From assembly GCF_900880625.1 (NCBI RefSeq), contig NZ_CAAHFB010000004.1:62001-126000 (forward strand): 64,000 nucleotides of DNA, read 5' to 3'. Shown piece by piece: positions 54,854-62,030 of this stretch. Numbering within the stretch: position 1 is the stretch's first letter; each line of letters starts with the position of its first letter. A program made the position numbers and the translations under genes. Origin of the DNA: Halorhabdus rudnickae (lineage in GTDB: Archaea > Halobacteriota > Halobacteria > Halobacteriales > Haloarculaceae). The notes below the pieces were generated by a model. That model searched no databases and had not been told where the DNA came from. It saw only the letters and a program-made list of their open reading frames with translations.

Positions 54854-56122
54854 TCACTCCCTCCCCGAGGTATCGACCGAATCACGGCCGGTACCCCACC
54901 GGTGATCGTCATAGGAGCGTTGCGGGTCGCTGTCGAACTCCCGGCCGATACGATCGCGCAGTTGTTCTTTGCCCGCGGCGCCGATCCGGGCGAGTTCGTC
55001 GGCCTTGGCGACAGCGACCGGAGGGCCGCGCTCTGTGGCCACGTCGGCGACGATCTGTTTGGTCAAGTGCTCCCGCCGGTCGGGATCGCTCGTCACGGCG
55101 TAGGGCGCTTCGACCCGGTAGACCAACTCGGTCCGGGGATCGTACAGTGCGAAGAACGTTACTTCGTAGGCTTCTGGATCGAGCGATCGTTCGATCCCGA
55201 GGGCATCGCCGGCCGCCGAGAGCACGCGATCTGTCCCGACCCGCGACCGGAACCAGTTGGTGTACGTGATCGTGTCGGTTCGGATCTCTCCACCCTCTCG
55301 TCGGGAGAGGACGTGTTCGAAGAGGGCGTTGTCGTTCGCCCAGGGCGCAGCCGTTCGCTCGCGCAACGCCCGTGTCAATCCGTTCGCCTCGCTGTTCTTG
55401 ACAAACCCGACGATCGGCACGTCGCGGTCGACGAACCGTTCGACCAGGCGGACGTAGTTCTCGACGACGTCGAGGGGGCGCTCGTCGGTCTCCAGCAAGT
55501 TCGCCAGCTCGGGGTGTCGGTCGGCCCAGTTGAGCAACCCGGTCGGGTAGATCGGCCCGTCGAGGATCAGGAGGTCGGCCACGTCTTCGGCACGCTCGAG
55601 CGCGTGGTGGCTTTCGGCGAGATACAGCGCCAGGGCGTGGACGACTGTCTGGGCGTAGCGGTCAACCCGCGGCACCTCGAACAGGCGTTCGTGGGTGTAC
55701 CCGTCGTCGTTCCGGCGCCACTCGTCGTCGCCGAGGTCGATAGTCGAGTCGTTGGTGTGTGCGCCGACGACGACCGTCCGACTGCGGTGGAGATCCAGGT
55801 CTGACGGGACGGCCGCCATTGCCGCCTGCGCGACGTCCAGGACGAGGCCGTTCTTGAACGTCGTGGGGTTGATGGTTCCCGAGTCCAGGCCGTGTTGGGT
55901 GTCGAAGGGTCGCTCTTCGAGGGCGATCTCGGGAAGCGGCGCCGCCCGCCGGTACTGCTCGTCGAGCGGTTCGAGGACCACTTCGTCGTCACGATACAGG
56001 GGATCGAGGAACTCCGCCCAGACGGTCTCGGCGAGATCGCGATGCTCGGCGTTCTCGACGCGTCCCTCGAGTCGGCCAGCCAGTCGCGCGATCCCCTCGA
56101 CGTGTACCGGATCGAGCGTCAT
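54854..56122 (-). CDS. nurA: DNA end-resection nuclease NurA
   Basis: 422 aa from the ATG at 56122 (MTLDPVHVEGIARLAGRLEG); the extra 24 codons to 56194 are unlike a protein start. NurA-fold features: 'TTFKNGLVLDVAQAAMAAVP', the metal-binding 'LLILDGPIYPTGLLNWADRH', 'VPIVGFVKNSEANGLTRALR', and C-terminal 'YVLFYDPRTELVYRVEAPY'-like strand (FFALYDPRTELVYRVEAPYA). It is a 5'-3' exonuclease/ssDNA endonuclease that works with HerA. Here it is separate from herA (7286-9169). Confidence 0.85.
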   Translation of the reverse strand: MTLDPVHVEGIARLAGRLEGRVENAEHRDLAETVWAEFLDPLYRDDEVVLEPLDEQYRRAAPLPEIALEERPFDTQHGLDSGTINPTTFKNGLVLDVAQAAMAAVPSDLDLHRSRTVVVGAHTNDSTIDLGDDEWRRNDDGYTHERLFEVPRVDRYAQTVVHALALYLAESHHALERAEDVADLLILDGPIYPTGLLNWADRHPELANLLETDERPLDVVENYVRLVERFVDRDVPIVGFVKNSEANGLTRALRERTAAPWANDNALFEHVLSRREGGEIRTDTITYTNWFRSRVGTDRVLSAAGDALGIERSLDPEAYEVTFFALYDPRTELVYRVEAPYAVTSDPDRREHLTKQIVADVATERGPPVAVAKADELARIGAAGKEQLRDRIGREFDSDPQRSYDDHRWGTGRDSVDTSGRE

Positions 56123-56545
56123 CCTCTCTCTCTCTTTGCGGCCGGAAACAAAAACTACGGGGTCAACCCACGCGACGGCGTGGCGACCCGGCACGAATCG
56201 CTCACCGGACCCCTTATCGGCTGTCGTCGGCAGTTCAATGTCTCCGAGTAGGTCGTCTAGGCGCGCCCACTCGTCGATGGAGCCGGGGCGCGGAGCGAGC
56301 GGTCGCCGATCGGGTAATTCCGACGTGACCAGTCATGGCGGTAGCCGATCTGATCCCCTCCCGGTCTTCCGGACAGACCGAGTGTCGTGATTTCCCCGCC
56401 GACCCGCGGGAACCGCGCGGGTAGGTCTCTCGTCCGAATTTATATCCTGAACTATAATGGCGAAACTGATAGACGAGCGGCCGAATGTGGCGGGATTTAC
56501 CGCTAAATATCAAAAGGTATTACCCTCGGACTGGAACGTCCGGGT
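56123..56545. other. 423-nt intergenic region between nurA and gpmI
   Basis: No supportable gene. A TATA-like TTTATATCC (56439-56447) precedes the gpmI start by about 98 nt. A short plus-strand frame from 56457 (MAKLIDERPNVAG) runs out of frame into gpmI and is probably chance. A second, Arg/Ser-rich frame at 56238-56390 does not look halophilic. A structured RNA cannot be excluded; I saw no match to RNase P or SRP RNA. Confidence 0.4.
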
Positions 56546-58063
56546 ATGGATGCAGGACTTATCATCCTCGACGGCTGGGGTCTCAACGACGACGAAGGCG
56601 CCCGCGATGCGGTAAAGGCCGCGGATACGCCGAACTTCGACGCTTACTGGGACGCTGGCGGACACAGTCGACTGGATGTCTCGGGCCGCCGTGTCGGCCT
56701 CCCGGAGGGTCAGATGGGCAACAGCGAGGTCGGCCATCTCAACATCGGTGCCGGTCGCGTCGTCAAACAGGACACCACCCGGATCACTGACGACATCGAG
56801 GACGGCTCGTTCTTCGAGAACGAGAACCTGCTGGCGGCGATGGAGTACGCCAACGACAACGACGGGCGGGTCCACTTCATGGGCCTAGTTAGCGACGGCG
56901 GGGTCCACTCCCGGCAGACCCACCTCCACGCGCTCATCGAGATGGCTGCCGACAACGGCGTCGAAGCGGTCACGCACGCCTTCATGGACGGCCGGGACAC
57001 GTCGCCGACCGGCGGCGCGGACTACCTCCGGGAACTGCAAGGTGTTATCGACGAGAACGGCACTGGCGATGTCGCGACTGTGACGGGCCGCTATCACGCC
57101 ATGGACCGCGACCAGAACTGGGAGCGAACGAAGAAAGCCTACGACGCCATCGTCGATCGCGAGGCCGAGTTCTCGGCACCCGATCCCGTAACGGCCACAG
57201 AGGAATCCTACGACCGGGATACCACCGACGAGTTCATCGAACCGACGCTGGTCGAGGGCGGCGCGGCCCTCGAAGACGGTGACGCCGTGATCTTCTTCAA
57301 TTTCCGGTCGGATCGGGCTCGTCAGCTCACTCGGATGCTCAACTCGATCGATCCGGACTGGGAGTTCGACACCGCGCCGCCCGAGACCCACTACGTCACG
57401 ATGACCCAATACGACGAGACGTTTGACCTCCCGGTAGCCTATCCGCCCAACCGGCCGGCGAACACGTTGGGCGAGGTCGTCTCCGAAGCGGGCGGGACGC
57501 AGTTGCGCCTCGCCGAGTCCGAGAAGTACCCTCACGTGACGTACTTCCTCAACGGCGGCCGCGAGGTCAAATTCGACGGTGAACTCCGCGAGATCGTCGA
57601 GAGTCCGGACGTGCCCACCTACGACGAACAGCCAGAGATGAGCGCGGAGGGCGTGACTGACACCGCCATCCAGTACATCGAGAGCGACGACCCGGACCTG
57701 ATGGTCCTGAACTACGCCAACCCCGACATGGTCGGTCACACTGGTGACTTCGATGCCGCGATCGCCGCCGTCGAAGCCGTCGACGAACAGCTCGGTCGGC
57801 TCGTCGATTCGGTCCAGGCGGCCGGTGCTGACGTCCTCATCACTGCCGACCACGGTAACGCCGATGACCTCGGCACGGTCGAGGATCCCCATACTGCCCA
57901 CACGCTCAACGATGTCCCGATCGTCTATCTCACCAGCGACGGTGACGACGGCGGCCGGACGGTTCGCTCGGGTGGGTCGCTATGTGATATCGCACCGACG
58001 CTACTGGAACTGCTCGCCGTCGACGAACCGGCGGAGATGACCGGCGAGTCCCTACTCGAATAA
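56546..58063 (+). CDS. gpmI: 2,3-bisphosphoglycerate-independent phosphoglycerate mutase
   Basis: 505 aa, alkaline-phosphatase-like fold. 'LIILDGWGLNDDEGARDAVK' (first metal Asp), GNSEVGHLNIGAGRVVKQD with the catalytic Ser, 'HAFMDGRDTSPTGGADYLRE', 'VTGRYHAMDRDQNWERTKKA', 'FFNFRSDRARQLTRML', 'LNYANPDMVGHTGDFDAAIA' and 'LITADHGNADDL' (second metal cluster). It interconverts 3- and 2-phosphoglycerate in glycolysis and gluconeogenesis. Confidence 0.96.
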   Translation: MDAGLIILDGWGLNDDEGARDAVKAADTPNFDAYWDAGGHSRLDVSGRRVGLPEGQMGNSEVGHLNIGAGRVVKQDTTRITDDIEDGSFFENENLLAAMEYANDNDGRVHFMGLVSDGGVHSRQTHLHALIEMAADNGVEAVTHAFMDGRDTSPTGGADYLRELQGVIDENGTGDVATVTGRYHAMDRDQNWERTKKAYDAIVDREAEFSAPDPVTATEESYDRDTTDEFIEPTLVEGGAALEDGDAVIFFNFRSDRARQLTRMLNSIDPDWEFDTAPPETHYVTMTQYDETFDLPVAYPPNRPANTLGEVVSEAGGTQLRLAESEKYPHVTYFLNGGREVKFDGELREIVESPDVPTYDEQPEMSAEGVTDTAIQYIESDDPDLMVLNYANPDMVGHTGDFDAAIAAVEAVDEQLGRLVDSVQAAGADVLITADHGNADDLGTVEDPHTAHTLNDVPIVYLTSDGDDGGRTVRSGGSLCDIAPTLLELLAVDEPAEMTGESLLE

Positions 58064-58310
58064 CTGACCCGGAAAATCTGCTTCGTTTTTTCACTCGCCT
58101 GTACGAAAGCCACCGTCGCGGCCGCACTTGCTCCGGTGGGCCGCCTTCGGTCGTTTCGAGGTCCGGCTTTGGCACATCGACGCCGGCGATCCGGGTCGCG
58201 AGATAGACCGTCTACAGCGCCGCGAGGCCGACCAGCACGTAGATGCCGCACTCGACAACCGGACCCAGTCTGTCGATGCCAGGAAGTTTATGAGCGTTCA
58301 CGGGCTACCG

Positions 58311-59153
58311 ATGGATGATATGAGACATCCAGGCTTGAAGTTCAGGATGGCCGTCGTCGGGTCCATCCTGTTCGGATTCTACGCGGTAGTGGCACTGTTC
58401 GCCTACGCCGCCTTCGGCGGTGGCACGACGGTGCTCGCGTTGATCCTGCTGGGCAGCGTTCTCTTCGTCGGCGTCCAATACAAGATCGGTAAGTGGGCGG
58501 CCCTCCGGAGTGTCGGTGCACAGGACATGCCGGAAGACGACCCTCGATTCCGGGATATCCACCGTTCGATCGAGCGGATGAGCGACCGGATGGGTATCGA
58601 CAAACCCCGCGTGATGGTCGCCGAGATGGGCGTGCCCAACGCCTTCGCCGTCGGTCGAAAGAAAGCCGGCGTCGTGGTCGTTTCGGCGGAACTCATCCAC
58701 ATGCTCGAGCACGAAGAATTGGAGGGTGTCCTCGCACACGAACTGGCCCATATCCGCAATCGCGACGTGGTGATGATGGTGATCGGCCAGGGCATCGCCT
58801 CGATCGTCGGTATCGTCGCCCAGTTCTCCGTGCTGTTTGCAGGTGACAACGACTTCGGCGACTTCATCATGGCGATGGTCGTCGGGAACATCGTCCAGTT
58901 CATCGTCTCGATCTTCGTGATGGCTATCTCGCGGTACCGCGAGTACGTCGCCGACAGTGATGCCGCCCAGATCACGGGTGGTGAACCGCTTGCGCGCGCC
59001 CTCGAGAAGATCAGCTCGGCCGATCACAGCAGCTCCCGAATCGACGAGCAGGCCAGTGCCCTCTGTATCCAGGGTGAAGAACGGAGTTTGCTGTCGAAAA
59101 TCTTCTCGACGCACCCGCCGACCGAGGAACGCATCCGGCGCCTCCGGGACTGA
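58311..59153 (+). CDS. htpX: HtpX-family membrane metalloprotease
   Basis: 280 aa from the ATG at 58311; ATGs at 58290 and 58320 are alternatives. Peptidase M48: zinc motif VLAHELAHIRNRDVVMMVI (HExxH) and the downstream Glu in 'YREYVADSDAAQITGGEPL'. Two N-terminal membrane segments ('AVVGSILFGFYAVVALFAYA', 'TVLALILLGSVLFVGVQY') and two more after the active site. It degrades damaged membrane proteins in the cytoplasmic membrane. Confidence 0.92.
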   Translation: MDDMRHPGLKFRMAVVGSILFGFYAVVALFAYAAFGGGTTVLALILLGSVLFVGVQYKIGKWAALRSVGAQDMPEDDPRFRDIHRSIERMSDRMGIDKPRVMVAEMGVPNAFAVGRKKAGVVVVSAELIHMLEHEELEGVLAHELAHIRNRDVVMMVIGQGIASIVGIVAQFSVLFAGDNDFGDFIMAMVVGNIVQFIVSIFVMAISRYREYVADSDAAQITGGEPLARALEKISSADHSSSRIDEQASALCIQGEERSLLSKIFSTHPPTEERIRRLRD

Positions 59154-59184
59154 TTTCGCAGCTGCCGTCGGTTCCCGTCGTCGT

Positions 59185-59649
59185 TCACTCCAGTCGGATC
59201 GGCCCGTTCTCGGCTGCGTCGTCATCTTCCAGCAGCCACGCAAACACGGGCACGTACACTAGCCACGAGAAGACGTACGCCACACCGACGGCGAGGCTGC
59301 CCGCACTGAAACCGCCATAGAATCCGTCTATAATGCCGGTCACGAGCGCAATGGCCGCGACGAACTCGACCCCAGGGCGGTCGAGCCAGTCGTAAAGCAC
59401 GCCAAACAGCGACCCGGCGACGTAACAGACGCTGTAGCGAGCTATTGCGACCGCACCGATGTTCGCCCAGAACAGTACCCACACTGGGACGTCGACATCA
59501 CTCCCGAATCCGGCGACTACCCATCGTACCACCTGGTAAAACGACTCCTGGTGGGTCACCAGTACGGCGACGGTCAGTATCGTCGTCAGGACGCCGACGA
59601 CGCGGCCCGCGACGACACCGACGCTTCCCGGATCCGTTCGTTCGACCAT
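59185..59649 (-). CDS. Haloarchaeal membrane protein of unknown function
   Basis: 154 aa with four hydrophobic segments: 'VVGVLTTILTVAVLVT', 'VPVWVLFWANIGAVAIARYS', 'FVAAIALVTGIIDGFYGGFS', 'VGVAYVFSWLVYVPVFAWLL'. The C-terminus is acidic (EDDDAAENGPIRLE). No enzymatic motif. It is convergent with htpX at a 31-nt spacing. Function unknown. Confidence 0.75.
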   Translation of the reverse strand: MVERTDPGSVGVVAGRVVGVLTTILTVAVLVTHQESFYQVVRWVVAGFGSDVDVPVWVLFWANIGAVAIARYSVCYVAGSLFGVLYDWLDRPGVEFVAAIALVTGIIDGFYGGFSAGSLAVGVAYVFSWLVYVPVFAWLLEDDDAAENGPIRLE

Positions 59650-59673
59650 CCGAAGTAGCTGGCGCTGTGACCC

Positions 59674-59988
59674 TCACTCGAACGTAACCGCGGTCCCGTA
59701 GGCGATGACCTCCGAGCCGCCGTTGGCGATCTCGGAACTCTCTAGGCGAACGTTGACGACTGCGTCGGCTCCCATCGAGCGGGCGTCGTCGGCCATCCGC
59801 TGCATGGCCTCGTCGCGAGCGTCGGTCAACAACTCGGAGTAGGCTTTCAACTCCCCGCCAGTGATATTGCGGATACTTTGGGTGATGTCACGCCCGACGT
59901 TGCGGGCCTTGACCGTGTTTCCGCGGGCGATACCGAGCGCTTCGTCGATCTCTTCTCCTGGGACTGTTTCGGTCGTGACGAACTCCAT
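59674..59988 (-). CDS. UPF0145/YbjQ-family protein
   Basis: 104 aa, full length for the family. Begins MEFVTTETVPGEEIDEALG, then the hallmark 'GNTVKARNVGRDITQSIRNI', 'GELKAYSELLTDARDEAMQR' and a final 'ADAVVNVRLESSEIANGGSE'. The family forms small beta-rich pentamers sometimes called heavy-metal-binding; function is not established. The first 49 nt of this gene region recur at 61681-61729. Confidence 0.92.
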   Translation of the reverse strand: MEFVTTETVPGEEIDEALGIARGNTVKARNVGRDITQSIRNITGGELKAYSELLTDARDEAMQRMADDARSMGADAVVNVRLESSEIANGGSEVIAYGTAVTFE

Positions 59989-59989
59989 A
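59941..59989 (-). repeat. 49-nt direct repeat, copy 1 (5' end of the UPF0145 gene)
   Basis: Matches 61681-61729 at 44 of 49 positions, same orientation. The similarity stops at the start codon and after codon 16. The two copies are 1740 nt apart and bracket the three-gene cassette. Confidence 0.85.
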
Positions 59990-60191
59990 TCAGATATTTT
60001 CGATCACCCTACAAAAAACTAGATCTCAAATTTCTGGAATTGAAGAACTAAGATGACGGAGTAAATGTCGCTTATATATACTTTACCTTCATGGTTAGTC
60101 GGCGCAGAAATATATTTTTATAATCAAATATAGAAATGTAATTCAGAACTATTATTAAGCAGCAATATAATCCTTCTTTGTGGCTCGAAAC

Positions 60192-60677
60192 ATGATGCAG
60201 TTCAACAGAAGAACAATGTTGAAAAGCTGTGGTACCGCAATCACGGGTTTCGGTGTCCTTATGGGGGGCGCAAAAGCAAAATCCGGGGCCCTGAACCCAC
60301 AAATCGTTAAGGGAACAGCCGACAAGCCGATTCAGGAAAACCAAATCCAACGCGTACGGGAGACAATACGGAAAAAACTCTCATCAAATACGAGTTCCGT
60401 ATCGGAGATTGCCGTATCGGGTAATCCGGTACCGACCGACGGCAAATTGGTTGGATACGGAATCGCAGTCGAAAACGGGGCTCCGATTGAAGTTATAAAA
60501 TGTATAAATGATCCCGTAGACAAAGAGCAAAATAAGAAGAGTGTTTCATCCCAGCAGCGGAAGGCGTTGCAGAAGAAGATACCTGAGAAAGCAAAATCCA
60601 TCGGTGTAGAAGACCGGGTAAAATGGGCCCATCGTGATCTCGATAAATTCCGTCGAAAACACGAAGGGGGTGTGTGA
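60192..60677 (+). CDS. Tat-exported protein of unknown function (cassette gene 1)
   Basis: 161 aa from the ATG at 60192 (MMQFNRRTMLKSCGTAITGF); a GTG at 60180 would add four residues. The N-terminus is a twin-arginine signal (NRRTMLK) with cleavage probably after AKA near residues 28-30. There is no lipobox cysteine in the usual place. The mature part is rich in Lys ('KKIPEKAKSIGVEDRVKWAH'), which is unusual for a haloarchaeal protein. Low GC. No family recognised. The stop overlaps or abuts the start of the next gene, so the two are translated together. Confidence 0.7.
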   Translation: MMQFNRRTMLKSCGTAITGFGVLMGGAKAKSGALNPQIVKGTADKPIQENQIQRVRETIRKKLSSNTSSVSEIAVSGNPVPTDGKLVGYGIAVENGAPIEVIKCINDPVDKEQNKKSVSSQQRKALQKKIPEKAKSIGVEDRVKWAHRDLDKFRRKHEGGV

Positions 60678-60679
60678 TC

Positions 60680-61363
60680 ATGCCAGAACCATCTTGGACT
60701 CGTATTGGGACGATCAGCACAGATAAGCGGGCTTCCACCACAGTTGCTGGAGCGACGCTTGACTTTGGATTGACCGATCTTTATGTTGAAATGTATAAGG
60801 TCGAAAATGACAATCGTACCGGAGAAACTAATTATGCTTGTATCCCTCAAGTCAAACAGTGGCCCGGGAAGAAATTAGACGATGCATTCGATGCTCCGAA
60901 TATGGAAACCAGAGTAGTTCAAGACTGGTCTCAGAACGACTACGGTGATCTTGAGATCACTGATTGGGGGCCAACAGAGCCGAAGCAAGGAAGTTTAGAT
61001 TGGTCGATGAGCGTTTCTGCAGGCGCGGATGGTGCCGGCGGAAGTATCTCCGCGTCTTACGACACACCATACATTCGAAGGGAAATCACCGCTGATTACA
61101 ACGAAACAGTGGCTCACAAGTATACGTACCCGAGCAGTATCGATCCGGTTGATCCGGAAGCCAAAAATAAAGTAGTAGATATAGAAAGTATTGGTGAAGC
61201 TTGGTTGGATGATGAGTCCCAGACTGACGAGGACGATGATTCATGCGATGCCTTCCCAGATATACTGACTATGGAAGTAACATCGAAATTTGGCGGTGAT
61301 AGCTGTGGTGGAGAAACAGCATCATTGGAGATAGAACAGCCAGTGGATAGTCTCTTTTTATAA
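60680..61363 (+). CDS. Protein of unknown function (cassette gene 2)
   Basis: 227 aa from the ATG at 60680; a GTG at 60674 overlaps the upstream stop by 4 nt and is an alternative. No signal peptide or membrane helix. Seen: 'TTVAGATLDFGLTDLYVEMY', an acidic beta-rich middle (LDWSMSVSAGADGAGGSISA) and two cysteines near the C-terminus (CDAFPDIL, SCGG). It looks like a compact beta-rich domain followed by an acidic tail. No family recognised. It is sandwiched between a Tat-exported protein and a two-helix membrane protein. Confidence 0.65.
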   Translation: MPEPSWTRIGTISTDKRASTTVAGATLDFGLTDLYVEMYKVENDNRTGETNYACIPQVKQWPGKKLDDAFDAPNMETRVVQDWSQNDYGDLEITDWGPTEPKQGSLDWSMSVSAGADGAGGSISASYDTPYIRREITADYNETVAHKYTYPSSIDPVDPEAKNKVVDIESIGEAWLDDESQTDEDDDSCDAFPDILTMEVTSKFGGDSCGGETASLEIEQPVDSLFL

Positions 61364-61364
61364 G

Positions 61365-61583
61365 ATGTGGAACTGGAAGGCCGATTTCCGGAAAATGGCG
61401 CTGACGCTAAGTTTTTACTTATTGTTTGCCGCGATCTTTCTTTCTCTCGAAGACGCGCCACCCGATTGGGCATGGCTATCGTTTTTGGCGAGTTTCGCCA
61501 TCCTGGTATTCGCATTACTGTTCCGGTACGATCCGGAGAAATACAGTCAGCCAGCCGATCAGGGCCGTAATGAGCCAGACTGA
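61365..61583 (+). CDS. Small two-helix membrane protein (cassette gene 3)
   Basis: 72 aa. Two membrane segments, 'MALTLSFYLLFAAIFLSL' and 'WLSFLASFAILVFALLF', joined by an acidic EDAPPDW loop; the C-terminus is polar. The ATG comes one base after the stop of gene 2. Small membrane proteins in this position sometimes serve as immunity or export partners, but nothing in the sequence proves that. No family recognised. Confidence 0.6.
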   Translation: MWNWKADFRKMALTLSFYLLFAAIFLSLEDAPPDWAWLSFLASFAILVFALLFRYDPEKYSQPADQGRNEPD

Positions 61584-61593
61584 CCCCACAAAA

Positions 61594-61728
61594 TCAGAGG
61601 AACAGCGCCGGGATAGTCTGCCGGAAGATGTTCAGCGAGATCACGAACAGGAGCGCGATGACGAACCAGTTGAACCGCCGTTCGTCGATCTCTTCTCCGG
61701 AGACCGTCTCGGTTGTGACGAACTCCAT
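61594..61728 (-). CDS. Chimeric 44-aa ORF: UPF0145 start joined to a membrane helix
   Basis: Reads MEFVTTETVSGEEIDE (one substitution from the start of the UPF0145 protein) and then RRFNWFVIALLFVISLNIFR to QTIPALFL and a TGA. The last part is a single membrane helix. It may be a small gene created by duplication and fusion, or a truncated UPF0145 copy that reads into unrelated DNA by chance. It is convergent with the cassette, 10 nt from its end. Confidence 0.4.
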   Translation of the reverse strand: MEFVTTETVSGEEIDERRFNWFVIALLFVISLNIFRQTIPALFL

Positions 61729-61729
61729 A
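61681..61729 (-). repeat. 49-nt direct repeat, copy 2
   Basis: 44 of 49 positions match 59941-59989. Four of the five differences leave the encoded residue unchanged and one changes Pro to Ser, so the coding frame was kept after the duplication. Confidence 0.85.
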
Positions 61730-62030
61730 CCCGGATGTGTACCAGTATCCTCCTAATGCTGGGAGTCCGGCTTCACGAGCTGAAGTGGACGAGATATTGT
61801 TACAACTCTGGCTTTGCTACCCTGCGGTTCGTTCGTTTTGTCGAATCGATACCGTCTCCGAGCTAGCCAGTTGTGCGTTCTACCGAGAATTCCGATTCTT
61901 TGAATTATCAGAGGCAGCCTTCGACGACTCGATCGGAAGCTGAATTCCGAGACACGCCGGGCGTTCTTCGCAGATCTCGTTAAGTCATCGAGCAGGCTGA
62001 ACAGTTCGCCCGGGCGATTGCGTCGGTAAC
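61730..62030. other. Gap that may hold the decayed 5' part of the toxin-like gene
   Basis: About 300 nt with no continuous gene. Short protein-like pieces appear in different plus-strand frames (RAFFADLVKSS, then VIEQAEQFARAIASV), as expected of an eroding gene. I could not join them with confidence. Confidence 0.35.

Noticed and set aside
56123-56545. Possible structured RNA (RNase P or SRP RNA) before gpmI
   Set aside because: I could not find the conserved core sequences of either RNA; no positive evidence.
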